Assembly: GCA_026400355.1 (NCBI GenBank)
Contig: JAPLPE010000013.1
Span: forward strand, 186,001 to 250,000
Length of the DNA: 64,000 bases
Reading direction: 5' to 3'
Source of the DNA: Rhodobacterales bacterium
GTDB lineage: Bacteria; Pseudomonadota; Alphaproteobacteria; Rhodobacterales; Rhodobacteraceae
In this document: one piece after another, positions 8,828 through 18,115 of the stretch
Numbering within the stretch: the stretch's first letter is position 1
Layout of the letters: the number at the start of each line of letters is the position of its first letter
Made by a program: the position numbers and the translations under genes
The notes under the pieces: model-generated
What the model saw: only the letters and a program-made list of their open reading frames with translations
What the model was told of the DNA's origin: nothing
Database searches by the model: none

Positions 8828-9714
8828 ATGGCCCAGCGCCTTTCCCCCTCTCATGGCTCCGCGCGTTCGAGGCGGGCCACCCGCCACCTCTCCTTGACCC
8901 ATACCGCCGAAGCACTGAACCTCACCCAGGCCGCAAAATCCAATCAGGTCAAACTCCTCGAACACGCGCTCGGCGAACCGCTCTTCGAACGCAGGGCCCG
9001 CGCGCTTGTCCTGACCAAAGTCGCCGCATCCTACCTGCCAAAGGTGCAGGATGGCTTCGACCGCCTCAGCGCCGGCACAGAAAATGTCTTTGGCAACCAC
9101 CGCGCCAAAATGCTGACCGTCCGCGCCCCCGTGGGCTTTGCCGTCAACCGGATGGCCTCCCGCCTCCCTCGCTTCTTCGCCACCTCCCCCAAGGTCCCTG
9201 TCCGCATCGTCTCCAGCGTCCGGAGCGAGGAACTCGACGGTAAACGCTTTGACCTCGACATCCGCCATGACAGGGGCCGCTGGCCCGGCGACCGCGCCGA
9301 TCAGGCCAGCGGGGAACGCCTTGGACCCCTCTGCGCCCCAGCAAATGCGCCAGAACTGCGCAACCCCGGCGATCTGGCAAACCAGCGCCTCCTCCAGGTC
9401 CCGGGCTTCCAGGAAAGCTGGGCCACGTGGCTTTCCGCCACCATGGCCACCCGGGTCGGCACAGGCTCGGGCGCCCATTTCGACACCTCCTTCAGGCGTT
9501 CGAAGTCGGTGGCGGCGTTGCCCTCGGCCGGACCTCGATGACGACGAAAGACATCAACAGCGGCTGCCTCGTCCGCCCCTTGGCCCTCTCGGTCCCCGTC
9601 CGCGAAGCCCTACACCTCGCCTCACCCGAGGCAGGCATGGAACATCCCCACACTGCCACCTGCCGCGACCGGATCATCGACGAGTCCCAATCCTATCGCC
9701 CGCAAGTCGCCTGA
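8828..9714 (+). pseudogene. GcvA-type LysR regulator, frameshifted
   Basis: The start MAQRL and the helix-turn-helix remnant (AEALNLTQAAKSNQVKLLE, then LFERRARALVLT) fit GcvA-like LysR proteins. The first 20 residues are scrambled because two or three small indels displace the expected LMALRAFEAATRHLS. The HTH has TQAAKSNQV where TQAAVSHQV is usual. The effector domain continues (RFDLDIRHDRGRWPG, LLQVPGFQESW) to about 9510, where the frame shifts; its end (GVALGRTSM, LVRPLALSVP) is in a second frame ending at 9714. I infer a non-functional regulator, divergent from the acyl-CoA ligase gene. Confidence 0.85.
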
Positions 9715-9766
9715 CAGCCACCCAAAGCGAGGCCGCGCGCGCCGCAGAACGATTTCCTCCAGGGCC

Positions 9767-11047
9767 TTAATCCATCTCTTTCCTGATCCGCCTGACCATC
9801 GCCCAGACCAGCAGCACCACAAACGGCGTCACGATCGCCGCAAGCCATGCATCCTCGAGATGCAACTGATGCCCCAAAGGTTTGAGCATATACAGGACGA
9901 GATTCAGCGCATAATAACTGATCGCCACTACCGACAGCCCTTCGACCGTCCGCTGCAGCCGCAACTGAAGGTCCGCCCGTTTGTCCATGCTCTCCAGCAA
10001 CTGCTGGTTCTGCGCCGATCGCTGCACATCTACCCGCGTGCGCAGAAGATCACTCGCCCGCTGCGCCCGGTCCGACAGGGCAAGCAGCCGCCGCTCCGTG
10101 CTCTTGACTGTCCGCATCGCAGGGTCGAACCGGCGCATCATGAACTCGCCGAACGTCTGCCGCCCGTCCCAGCGTTCCTCGCGCAAAACCGCGACCCGCT
10201 GGTTCACGATGGTCTCATAGGCCTCGGTCGCCCCGAACCGGAAACTCGACTGGGCAATGATGTTCTCGACCTCTGCCGAAATCGACAACAACGTATGCAG
10301 CGCCCCGTCCGGCTCGGGCATCGTCCCGCACATATCCGCGATCAGCGCCGACAACTGCTTGTCGATCCCGCCAAGCTGTCCGCTCATCCCGCGCGCCCGC
10401 GCAAGCCCCAGCATCGACATCGACTTGTAGGTCTCGATCTCGCAAAGCCGCTGCACCACGCGTCCGATCCGCCGCTCCCCGGTGCCCGGCTTGGCGAAAA
10501 TCGCCATCCGCATATGCCCCGCCGTATCGATCCGGAAATCCGTCCCGATGATCAGTTGCCCGTCCAGCACCGCGCTCAGCGCCAGACTCTCCTGCACGAA
10601 CCACTCGTTGGCCTTGGCGCTGACATCCTCCGCGGTCCCCATCGTCTCGATCCGGATCAGCGCCGAAGTCACCCGGGTCCCGGGTGCTGATTCCAGCCAG
10701 TCCGCCGGGAACAGCGCAAAACTCGCCGGATCAAAAGGCCGGTCCTCCAGCCCTTCCAGAAACAGCGTGTAGGTCACAAACTCGGTATGGCTTTCCCATT
10801 TCAAATGGTGCTTGCCGATCGGCCCGAACCAATGCGTCGCGTCTGGCTGCGGATGCTGCGCCCCGAACCGGTCCAGCAGAGCCAAAAGATGCGCCCGGTC
10901 TGCCCCCCGGTCCCGCGCCGCCGCATTCTGCGCCGGCTTCAACGCCAGATAGACCGCCCGGCTGGGCGAAGACACCGGCGGAAACGGCCGCGCATGCAGC
11001 TCGTTGGACATGGCATAGCGGAGCGGGTGATCGACAAAGGCACTCAT
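9767..11047 (-). CDS. DUF3422 membrane-anchored protein
   Basis: About 426 residues. The start at 11047 (MSAFVDHPLRYAMSNELHA) is chosen because this is the conserved beginning of DUF3422 proteins (HPLR..L.NELHARP). A long soluble domain is followed by a predicted coiled coil (about residues 320-375, RAQRASDLLRTRVDVQRSAQ) and two C-terminal membrane helices, so the soluble part is probably held at the inner membrane. The architecture resembles proteins of the CorA-like or RMD1-like group only loosely. No neighbour suggests a function. Confidence 0.85.
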   Translation of the reverse strand: MSAFVDHPLRYAMSNELHARPFPPVSSPSRAVYLALKPAQNAAARDRGADRAHLLALLDRFGAQHPQPDATHWFGPIGKHHLKWESHTEFVTYTLFLEGLEDRPFDPASFALFPADWLESAPGTRVTSALIRIETMGTAEDVSAKANEWFVQESLALSAVLDGQLIIGTDFRIDTAGHMRMAIFAKPGTGERRIGRVVQRLCEIETYKSMSMLGLARARGMSGQLGGIDKQLSALIADMCGTMPEPDGALHTLLSISAEVENIIAQSSFRFGATEAYETIVNQRVAVLREERWDGRQTFGEFMMRRFDPAMRTVKSTERRLLALSDRAQRASDLLRTRVDVQRSAQNQQLLESMDKRADLQLRLQRTVEGLSVVAISYYALNLVLYMLKPLGHQLHLEDAWLAAIVTPFVVLLVWAMVRRIRKEMD

Positions 11048-11177
11048 GGCGGTCCGTCCTGACGTCTTTCCCCCAGTCCTAACATGACCGGCCCTCCGAT
11101 AAAGCCGCAATGCGGGCAAATTGCCAATAAATTCGGCACACTACCGCATACCGCCCAAGGACCATGAACGACCCCGG

Positions 11178-11213
11178 AAACGAAAACGGCGCCGCAGGTT
11201 GCCCAGCCGCGCC
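11178..11213 (-). terminator. candidate rho-independent terminator of the ornithine decarboxylase gene
   Basis: On the minus strand a GC-rich stem (GGCGC paired with GCGCC, extended by one mismatch and two GC pairs) is followed by a T-rich tail (GTTTTCG). It lies 23 bases past the stop codon of the decarboxylase. Confidence 0.55.
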
Positions 11214-11235
11214 GCTTTGTCAAACCCCGTCGCTG

Positions 11236-12408
11236 TCAGATCGCCACGACATCCAGCGGGGGGAAGCCGTTGAAGCACACCGACGAATAGGTCGACGTAT
11301 AGGCACCCGTATTCTTGATCATGATCCGGTCGCCGGCCTTGAGCGTCAGCGGCAGGTTCATCGGCCGCTTTTCATAGAGCACGTCAGCCGAGTCGCAGGA
11401 CGGGCCGGCCATGATGCAGGGCCCGACCGGATCGCCATCGCGCGGCGTCACGAACTGATAGCGGATCGCCTCACCTTCCGTTTCGGCCAGACCCGAAAAA
11501 CGGCCGATCGACAGATACACCCAGCGGTGCATGTCGCGGTCCGACTTGCGGCTCGTCAGCACAACTTCGGCCACGATCATGCCGGCTTCGGCCACCAGAC
11601 CCCGGCCCGGCTCCGCCATCACGCGGGGCACATGGCCGAACTTGGCCGTCACCAGCGCCATCACGTTTGACGCATAGTCCGTCGGACCTTCGATTGCCTC
11701 GCCATAGAACGCCGGGAACCCGCCGCCGATGTTCAGAAGGGTCAGCTCATGACCCCCGTCCTTTGCGGCATTCCAGGTCTCGGCCAGACGGTCAAGCGTC
11801 GCATCCCACATCTCCGCCCGGCGGGTCTGCGAACCCACATGGAACGAAAAACCAACCGGCTTAAGCCCCAGCACCTTGGCATAGTCCAGCAGACCCAGCG
11901 CCGTCGCCTTGTCGCAGCCGAACTTGCGCGACAGCGGCCAGTCGGCCTGCGAAAGCTCGACGATCAGACGGATATAGACCTGTGCACCCGGCGCATGTTC
12001 CGCAATCTTCTCAAGCTCTTCCTCGGCATCCGCCGAAAACATCGTGATGCCCGCACGGTGCGCATAGTCGATATCGACCGAACGCTTCACCGTGTTGCCA
12101 TAGGAAATGGTTTCCGGCTTCGCACCCAGCGACAGGCAAAGCTCGATCTCGCCACGCGACGCGCAGTCGAAATGCGAACCCAGCGCAATCAGGCGCTCCA
12201 GAATGTCCCGGTGCGGGTTGGCCTTCACGGCATAGTGGATATCGGCATGGCCAAGACCCGCCTTCAGCGCATGGTACTGCTGCTCAACACGGTCCACGTC
12301 AAGAACAAGCGTCGGCTTGTCGAATTCAGCGGTCGCACAGAACTTTTCCAGGCGGTTAGAGACGGGAAATCTAACGGGGGCCGAGACCCCGGCAAACATT
12401 ACAGTCAT
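11236..12408 (-). CDS. speC: ornithine (lysine/ornithine) decarboxylase, fold type III PLP enzyme
   Basis: A 390-residue enzyme of the alanine-racemase-fold decarboxylase family (eukaryotic ODC type), which makes putrescine from ornithine. Visible marks are the PLP lysine in YAVKANP, the glycine-rich phosphate loop (LLNIGGGFPA), AEPGRGLVAEAG and the C-terminal GPSCDSADVL that brings the catalytic Cys from the other subunit. Length fits the bacterial form. It is preceded by a long structured leader with an upstream ORF, and a GGAG Shine-Dalgarno sits 7 bases before the ATG. In alphaproteobacteria this gene is often labelled speF and has a conserved leader RNA. Ornithine versus lysine preference cannot be fixed by eye. 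Confidence 0.9.
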   Translation of the reverse strand: MTVMFAGVSAPVRFPVSNRLEKFCATAEFDKPTLVLDVDRVEQQYHALKAGLGHADIHYAVKANPHRDILERLIALGSHFDCASRGEIELCLSLGAKPETISYGNTVKRSVDIDYAHRAGITMFSADAEEELEKIAEHAPGAQVYIRLIVELSQADWPLSRKFGCDKATALGLLDYAKVLGLKPVGFSFHVGSQTRRAEMWDATLDRLAETWNAAKDGGHELTLLNIGGGFPAFYGEAIEGPTDYASNVMALVTAKFGHVPRVMAEPGRGLVAEAGMIVAEVVLTSRKSDRDMHRWVYLSIGRFSGLAETEGEAIRYQFVTPRDGDPVGPCIMAGPSCDSADVLYEKRPMNLPLTLKAGDRIMIKNTGAYTSTYSSVCFNGFPPLDVVAI

Positions 12409-12600
12409 CGGTCATCTCCAAAAGACCCGGCCAAAACTATGGCCGCTCAGTTCCAAGGGAGACGTTACCGTCGCTACGTAAACACGTTGAGCGTTCGACT
12501 GCTTGCGGCCAGAGGCGCGTGCGTTGGCGTCTATGGGGGGTGAAATGGGGCAACTTGCCGAACAAATCAAGTGACAATTTCATATGGGGGAAAATTACTT
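12409..12600 (-). promoter_or_regulatory. candidate speF-type leader RNA of the decarboxylase
   Basis: The leader (minus strand) contains a tight GACG-GUAA-CGUC hairpin (12461-12472), a GGCC...GGCC hairpin (12429-12444) and the Shine-Dalgarno GGAGAU (12414-12419). The segment GUCUCC at 12458-12463 can pair with that Shine-Dalgarno, but its first three bases also close the GUAA hairpin. The two structures exclude each other, which is the layout of a translational switch. A leader called speF is known upstream of this gene family in alphaproteobacteria; I could not align to it, so identity is inferred from position. Confidence 0.5.
12437..12583 (-). CDS. possible Arg-rich leader peptide (upstream ORF)
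   Basis: An ATG at 12583 opens a 48-codon frame ending 28 bases before the decarboxylase start. The peptide has a basic stretch with HRRQRTR in its middle. It recalls the arginine/histidine motif of the E. coli SpeFL arrest peptide, which senses ornithine. Its stop codon falls inside the GGCC hairpin, and its last third covers the switch hairpins, so ribosome position could decide the fold. There is no clear Shine-Dalgarno, so translation is unproven. Confidence 0.3.
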   Translation of the reverse strand: MKLSLDLFGKLPHFTPHRRQRTRLWPQAVERSTCLRSDGNVSLGTERP

Positions 12601-13042
12601 TCCGCTGGGTCTTCGGTGTCCATTTCCGAGGTCTGGGGACACCTTGAAATGTGTCCGTCGCGCCCGAAACCACCATAGATGGTCAACCCCGCTGAGCCTC
12701 ACGCACTCCGCACTGATCGCCGATCGCAAGTCCGCTTCCGTGCGAATCCCACAAGTGCCGCACCTGTGCCCCGGGCGGTTCATGCCCTCCCGACGCACCC
12801 CTCTACGTGCTCGCGCGCATCGCCGCCCTGCCCCTTCACACTTCCTTCACGCCGTTCCGGTCAACTCCCCGACCGAGCTCAAACGTAAACAGATCCCTGC
12901 CGCACCGCCCGAAAAAGACCGACGTAATACCGACGTGATACCGACGCAATACCGACACCCCACCGACGCCAGATTTCCTATCTAATCCAAATACTTACTA
13001 CCCGCCGAAAGCGAGACCCCCTGTCGCACGGACAAGTGCCCC
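12601..13042. other. non-coding spacer between decarboxylase leader and pntB terminator
   Basis: No convincing gene. The segment includes the 11-bp tandem repeats described separately and is otherwise plain. The promoter for the decarboxylase must lie here or at its left edge, but I cannot point to a clear -35/-10 pair. Confidence 0.5.
12919..12973. repeat. five tandem 11-bp repeats (CCGACGNNATA type)
   Basis: Five consecutive 11-base units all begin CCGAC: CCGACGTAATA, CCGACGTGATA, CCGACGCAATA, CCGACACCCCA and CCGACGCCAGA. The first three are near identical and the last two degenerate. The 11-base period places all units on nearly the same DNA face, as expected for cooperative protein binding. 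They lie between the decarboxylase and pntB in non-coding DNA. Confidence 0.8.
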
Positions 13043-13072
13043 AAAAAGAAAAGGGCGGGGAAATCCCCGCCC
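13043..13072 (-). terminator. rho-independent terminator of pntAB
   Basis: A perfect 8-bp stem, GGGCGGGG / CCCCGCCC with a four-base loop (13053-13072), is followed on the minus strand by TTTTCTTTTT. It lies 23 bases past the pntB stop codon. Confidence 0.9.
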
Positions 13073-13095
13073 TACACCCGTCCTGCGACCCGAAA

Positions 13096-14625
13096 TCACG
13101 TGATCTTGGGCAGCAACTCGTCCAGAGACTTCTTCGCGTCGCCATAGAACATCCGCGTATTCTCCTTGAAGAACAACGGGTTCTCGATTCCGGAATAGCC
13201 CGTCCCCTGCCCGCGCTTGGACACGAACACCTGCTTGGCCTTCCAGACCTCCAGCACCGGCATCCCGGCAATCGGGCTGTTCGGATCGTCCTGCGCCGCC
13301 GGGTTCACGATGTCATTGGACCCGATCACGATGGCGACGTCCGTCTCAGGAAAGTCCTCGTTGATCTCGTCCATCTCCATCACGATGTCATAAGGCACCT
13401 TTGCTTCGGCCAGCAGCACGTTCATGTGCCCCGGCAACCGCCCGGCCACCGGATGGATCGCGAACCGCACGTTCTTGCCCTTGGCCCGCAACCGCTTGGT
13501 CAACTCGCTGACCGATTGCTGGGCCTGCGCCACCGCCATGCCATAGCCGGGGATGATGATGATGCTGTCCGCCTCGTTCAGTGCCGCGGCAACGCCGTCC
13601 GAATCAATGGCGATCTGTTCACCCTCGATGGCCATGGCCGGCCCTGTCGTGGTGCCGAATCCGCCCAGAATGACACTGATGAACGACCGGTTCATCGCCT
13701 TGCACATGATATAAGACAGGATCGCACCGGATGACCCCACCAGCGCCCCCACGACGATGAGAAGGTCATTGGACAGAGAAAACCCGATCGCCGCGGCCGC
13801 CCAGCCGGAATAGCTGTTCAGCATCGACACGACCACCGGCATATCCGCCCCGCCGATCCCCATGATCAGGTGATACCCGATAAAGAAGGCGCAAAGCGTC
13901 ATCAGGATCAGCGTCCAGGAACCCGCCCCCTGAAAATACATCACAAGGAAGACGAGCGAGAGGATCGCCGCCCCTGCATTGAGCATATGGCCGCCCGGCA
14001 GCTTGGTCGCCGTGGTGGGTACAGTGAACGTCCGGCTGCCAAGCTTGACCGACCCGGCCAGCTTGAGGAAGGCGATGATCGACCCGGTGAAGGTCACCGC
14101 ACCGATGAAGACGCCCAGAAACACCTCGATCCGCAGAATGTTGATCTCGGCGCCGGTCTTTTCGGCCACCTTCAGGGCGAACCCGTGAAACGCGTCGAAA
14201 ATCCCCGGCTGGCTGAACTTACCCGCGCACACAATGGCGCTCATGACGGGATCGCAGCTTTCGATCCCGACAGCCGCAAGCGTATGCGCGATACGCACCA
14301 TCTCGATTTCGGCGTTCAGACCGATAAAGACCGCGGCCAGCCCCACCAGGCTGTGCATCGCCGCAACCAGTTGCGGCATCTCGGTCATCTGGACGCGCTG
14401 CGCCACATACCAGCCGATGACCCCGCCCCCGATCACAAGGATCACGGACAAAAGCCAAAGTCCCGCCCCCGGCCCGATCAGGGTTGCGACTACGGCAAGG
14501 GCCATGCCTGCAATGCCATACCACACGGCGCGCTTGGCACTTTCCTGCCCTGACAACCCGCCCAGGGACAGGATGAACAGCACAGCGGCCACGACATAGG
14601 CGGCGGTTGTAAAACCGTATTCCAT
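13096..14625 (-). CDS. pntB: NAD(P) transhydrogenase subunit beta
   Basis: A 509-residue inner-membrane protein. The N-terminal two-thirds is a multi-helix proton channel domain. The C-terminal domain III binds NADP(H), with the motif [10 protein letters not shown] and the later [16 protein letters not shown]. With PntA it couples hydride transfer from NADH to NADP+ to proton entry and so supplies NADPH. It starts 12 bases after the pntA stop and ends before a strong terminator, so pntA-pntB form an operon. Confidence 0.96.
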   Translation of the reverse strand: MEYGFTTAAYVVAAVLFILSLGGLSGQESAKRAVWYGIAGMALAVVATLIGPGAGLWLLSVILVIGGGVIGWYVAQRVQMTEMPQLVAAMHSLVGLAAVFIGLNAEIEMVRIAHTLAAVGIESCDPVMSAIVCAGKFSQPGIFDAFHGFALKVAEKTGAEINILRIEVFLGVFIGAVTFTGSIIAFLKLAGSVKLGSRTFTVPTTATKLPGGHMLNAGAAILSLVFLVMYFQGAGSWTLILMTLCAFFIGYHLIMGIGGADMPVVVSMLNSYSGWAAAAIGFSLSNDLLIVVGALVGSSGAILSYIMCKAMNRSFISVILGGFGTTTGPAMAIEGEQIAIDSDGVAAALNEADSIIIIPGYGMAVAQAQQSVSELTKRLRAKGKNVRFAIHPVAGRLPGHMNVLLAEAKVPYDIVMEMDEINEDFPETDVAIVIGSNDIVNPAAQDDPNSPIAGMPVLEVWKAKQVFVSKRGQGTGYSGIENPLFFKENTRMFYGDAKKSLDELLPKIT

Positions 14626-14637
14626 CGCGCGCGCTCC

Positions 14638-16209
14638 TTACGACTTCTGGAACATGGCAAGCATCCGTCGCGTGACGAGGAAGCCGCCAAAGATGTTGAT
14701 CCCGGCCATAAAGACGGCAGCCGCTGCCAACAGGATGACAAGCCAGCTGCCCGACCCGATCTGCATCAGCGCGCCCAGGATGATGATCGACGAAATCGCG
14801 TTCGTCACTGCCATCAGCGGCGTGTGCAGCGAATGCGACACGTTCCAGATGACCTGGAAGCCCACAAAGCAGGACAGCACAAACACGATGAAATGGCTCA
14901 TGAAGCTTGCCGGGGCAAAAAGCCCGGCCAGCAGGATCAGCGCGCCCCCGCCAGCCAGCAAAGCCACCTGATTGCGCGTCTCGGTCTTGAACGCAGCCAC
15001 TTCCAGTGAACGCTTCTCCGCGACGGTCAATTCCTTGGCCTTTTCCTTGGGCTTGGCCGCCGCGATGGCCGCGATCTTGGGCGGCGGCGGCGGATAGGTG
15101 ACCGCGCCATTATGCGCCGCCGTCGCGCCCCGGATCACGTCATCCTCCATGTTCTGGACGATCACTCCATCCTTCTTGGGCGTCAGGTCTGACAGCATGT
15201 GCCGGATATTGGTGGAATAAAGCGTGCTGGACTGAGCGGCCATCCGGCTCGGGAAATCGGTGTAACCCACGATGGTCACGCCGTTTTCAGTGACGATCTT
15301 CTGGTCGGGCACCGTCAGGTCGCAATTCCCGCCCCTCTCGGCCGCCAGATCGACGATGACCGATCCCGGCTTCATCATCTTGACCATATCCTCGGTCCAG
15401 AGCTTCGGCGCAGCCCGGCCCGGGATCAGAGCGGTGGTGATGACGATATCCATCTCAGGCGCAAGCTCGCGGAACTTGGCCAGTTGCTTCTCACGGAACT
15501 CCGGGCTCGACGGCGCGGCATAGCCCCCGGTCGCAGCCCCGTCCTGGGACTTCTCAAACTCAAGGAACACAAAATTCGCGCCCATCGATTCGATCTGTTC
15601 GGCCACTTCCGGCCGCACGTCGAACGCATAGACAATGGCGCCCAGCGACGTCGCCGTCCCGATTGCGGCCAGACCCGCCACGCCCGCACCAACGATCAGT
15701 ACTTTTGCAGGAGGCACCTTGCCCGCGGCCGTCACCTGCCCGGTAAAGAACCGCCCGAAATTGTTGCCCGCCTCGATCACCGCGCGATAGCCCGCAATAT
15801 TGGCCATCGAGGACAGCGCATCCATCTTCTGCGCCCGGCTGATGCGCGGCACCATGTCCATCGCGATCACGGTCGCGGCCTTGCCATTGGCAAGGTCCAG
15901 CAATTCCTTGTTCTGCCCCGGGTAGAAGAAGGAAATCAGCGTCTGCCCGACGCGCAGATGCCCCGCCTCGGCCTCCGAGGGCGGCCGCACCTTCACGACC
16001 ACATCCGCCGCTTCCCAAAGCGCCGCCACATCACTGACCACCGTCACGCCAGCCGCGCGATAGCTGTCGTCCGAGAAACCGGCCAGCTTGCCAGCCCCCG
16101 CCTCGATCATGCAGCTATGGCCCAGCTTCTCAAGTTCCGTGGCCGATGCGGGCGTCATGGCGACACGCGCCTCGCCCTCAAAGATTTCCCTCGGTGCGCC
16201 GATCTTCAC
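14638..16209 (-). CDS. pntA: NAD(P) transhydrogenase subunit alpha
   Basis: About 523 residues. The N-terminal domain I ([20 protein letters not shown]) binds NAD(H), with the Rossmann motif [14 protein letters not shown] and the RQD-loop region. Four membrane helices follow near the C-terminus. A GTG at 16209 is chosen as start because GGGGGA lies just upstream and the family begins at this KIGAPRE motif; the longer frame adds 20 unconserved residues. It is a single-chain alpha subunit, not the split PntAA/PntAB form of Rhodospirillum. It lies upstream of pntB. Confidence 0.95.
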   Translation of the reverse strand: MKIGAPREIFEGEARVAMTPASATELEKLGHSCMIEAGAGKLAGFSDDSYRAAGVTVVSDVAALWEAADVVVKVRPPSEAEAGHLRVGQTLISFFYPGQNKELLDLANGKAATVIAMDMVPRISRAQKMDALSSMANIAGYRAVIEAGNNFGRFFTGQVTAAGKVPPAKVLIVGAGVAGLAAIGTATSLGAIVYAFDVRPEVAEQIESMGANFVFLEFEKSQDGAATGGYAAPSSPEFREKQLAKFRELAPEMDIVITTALIPGRAAPKLWTEDMVKMMKPGSVIVDLAAERGGNCDLTVPDQKIVTENGVTIVGYTDFPSRMAAQSSTLYSTNIRHMLSDLTPKKDGVIVQNMEDDVIRGATAAHNGAVTYPPPPPKIAAIAAAKPKEKAKELTVAEKRSLEVAAFKTETRNQVALLAGGGALILLAGLFAPASFMSHFIVFVLSCFVGFQVIWNVSHSLHTPLMAVTNAISSIIILGALMQIGSGSWLVILLAAAAVFMAGINIFGGFLVTRRMLAMFQKS

Positions 16210-16417
16210 TGGCGATCCCCCTTGTCGTGAAAACTGTCGATTGACGATGGACGTGAGCAACTTGCCCAAGCGTCATTATAGCGCGCAAGATTATTTCACA
16301 AGTCTGCGGCTGGCCAGTTTGATGATGTCAGAACAACTGTCTCTTTGCCTGCCATCACCGCTGGCAGGCCGCCCGCAAGACCGGCGACTTGCGGAACATT
16401 GCCAAGGCCGGCCATCG

Positions 16418-16891
16418 TCAGATCCAGCGCCGTGTCCCTTCGGCATAGCGCGCCCAGGCCGTGCGGAACTTGCGCCGCAACCGGTCCTCCTCTGGCAGGA
16501 TGAAGTGCCGTTCGATCACCCAGACGAAGATCGGGATCAGGGGCAGCGCCAGCGGCGCATCAAACCGCAGGATCAAACCGGCGAGCACGATCGAATCGCC
16601 GAGATAGATCGGGTTGCGCGACCGCTTGAAGATCCCCGAAGTCACCAGATGCGTCGCCTCCTGATGCGGGATGACCGTGGTCTTCCACTTGCGCATCTCG
16701 ACGATGGCCAGCACCCAGAAGATGATCCCGCCCCCGATCAGCACCCCGGCAGGCATCCCCACCCAGTTGCCACCAAAGGACAGCACCCATGGATCGACCC
16801 GCCCGATCCACCACGCTGCCAGCACAAACCCAGCCAACCAGACCGGCGGCAGATCGACCCATTTCCTCAGCGGCATATCCGGCAGTTGCAT
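16418..16891 (-). CDS. isoprenylcysteine carboxyl methyltransferase-family membrane protein
   Basis: A 157-residue membrane protein. Start ATG at 16891 is supported by GAGGGGAAG a few bases upstream. The C-terminal half carries the ICMT/PEMT-like pattern (LVTSGIFKRSRNPIYLGDSI, then RHFILPEEDRLRRKFRTAW), which forms the S-adenosylmethionine site at the membrane face. Substrate is unknown; bacterial members are often simply called isoprenylcysteine methyltransferase-like or NnrU-like. It stands between pntA and the damaged DUF1304 gene, divergent from the latter. Confidence 0.82.
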   Translation of the reverse strand: MQLPDMPLRKWVDLPPVWLAGFVLAAWWIGRVDPWVLSFGGNWVGMPAGVLIGGGIIFWVLAIVEMRKWKTTVIPHQEATHLVTSGIFKRSRNPIYLGDSIVLAGLILRFDAPLALPLIPIFVWVIERHFILPEEDRLRRKFRTAWARYAEGTRRWI

Positions 16892-17000
16892 GGTCCTGCT
16901 TCCCCTCGCGCTTGCCAGAAAGGCCTGCAACTCCAACCTGCGCCAAACCCGCCCGCCCCACAACAAGGACGGCAAAGAACACGAACGGAGGCACCTTTCG

Positions 17001-17351
17001 ACCGGCATCATCCTCACGGCTTTGACAGGCCTCCTCCACCTCTGCGTCTGCGATCTGTAAATGGCCCACTGGACCACACCCCGCGCCCGCCGCGTCTTCG
17101 GCACAACAGCCGAATTTGCCCAAGCGTCGGGCGTACTTGCTGCCAATCTGGGCTTCTACAACGCCTTCCTAGGCGCGGGCCTCCTGATCGGCCTCTGGCT
17201 TGGTGCTGCCGGGCAAGTGCTCGTGATCTACTTCCTCCTCTGCGTCGCCACCGCGTGCCTGTTTGGCGCCGTCACCGCCACCCGCAGCGCAGTCCACACT
17301 CAGACCATTCCAGCCTCCCTCGTCCGAATGGCCGTCTGGCTTGGCGTCTGA
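17001..17351 (+). pseudogene. DUF1304 membrane protein interrupted by a stop codon
   Basis: From ATG 17061 the frame encodes WTTPRARRVFG, VLAANLGFYNAFL and the following helices of DUF1304. The family's first helix lies in the same frame just upstream (TGIILTALTGLLHL, 17001-17042), cut off by TAA at 17058-17060. That stop sits exactly where family members carry Glu in LEM. A GGAGG at 16987-16991 sits where the ribosome site of the full gene should be, but no ATG follows it. Either the gene is dead or only a helix-less 96-residue product is made from 17061. Confidence 0.7.
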
Positions 17352-17428
17352 ACCGCGCTTGACTCGCCCCAACGCCGCCTTATCGTGTCCCGATTGATAT
17401 CACCCCCGCTTCTCACAAGGTCTTTCCC

Positions 17429-18052
17429 ATGCCCCATTCCCTGTCGCGTCTGGTAGCGCTTTGCGCGACCACGCTACCCCTTACCGCCGCAGCAGCCTGC
17501 CTCACGGACAAGGATATGGACCGCGGGGTCGTCTTCCTATTTGAAAACGAAGACACCACCGTCGTCCGCGCCCTTGGCGCCGGGATGGTCGAAGTGACCG
17601 AGAACTACGCCTCAGACCAATCAGGCATCCGCTTCGAAAGCTACATCGGCCCCTATATCCTCAAGGAAGAGGAACTGGACCTGAACGGCGTTCCCCGGCC
17701 TGATACATGGTCCGTCACCGTCTACGACGCCGAATTGTCAGACCTTCCCATCCCCGCCGCCGACACGCCGTCGTGGACAGGGAACCGCAACTATCAGGAA
17801 TTTGGCGCCTCTCCGATCAGCGAATCCATCAAGTTCGAATACAAGGCCGGTGACCCCGTCACCCTGTCAGGCTGCACCTACGACGTCGTCCTTGTCGCGG
17901 GAACATTCAAACGCGGCGAACCCGATCCGTGGTCCTACCAGCAGTTCTCTTACTACTTCCCCGCCCTCGGCACCTCGGTCATCGTCGCCTGGAACAACCC
18001 GCGCGACGGCTTCCAGCAGGCCATGCCGATCACCCTCGACCGGCTTCCCTGA
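17429..18052 (+). CDS. exported protein of unknown function
   Basis: A 207-residue protein with a Sec signal peptide (LVALCATTLPLTAAAA, cleavage before or near the Cys at about 24). The mature part starts CLTDKDM and has a second Cys in LSGCTYDVV, a likely disulfide pair in the periplasm. Acidic and aromatic residues dominate; no enzyme motif is visible. I do not recognise the family. The gene ends 63 bases before kynU in the same direction and may be co-transcribed. Confidence 0.75.
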   Translation: MPHSLSRLVALCATTLPLTAAAACLTDKDMDRGVVFLFENEDTTVVRALGAGMVEVTENYASDQSGIRFESYIGPYILKEEELDLNGVPRPDTWSVTVYDAELSDLPIPAADTPSWTGNRNYQEFGASPISESIKFEYKAGDPVTLSGCTYDVVLVAGTFKRGEPDPWSYQQFSYYFPALGTSVIVAWNNPRDGFQQAMPITLDRLP

Positions 18053-18115
18053 CCCGTTCCCACTGGCCCCCCTCCCGTTCCACCGCTATGCCTGCGGACC
18101 AGAGGAGCACCACCC

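Noticed and set aside
7688-9541. 617-codon plus-strand open frame as one protein
   Set aside because: Its first two-thirds are antisense to the acyl-CoA ligase; only the last part, from 8828, is the LysR remnant.
12919-12973. CRISPR array
   Set aside because: The units are 11-bp and adjoin directly with no spacers; no cas gene is present.
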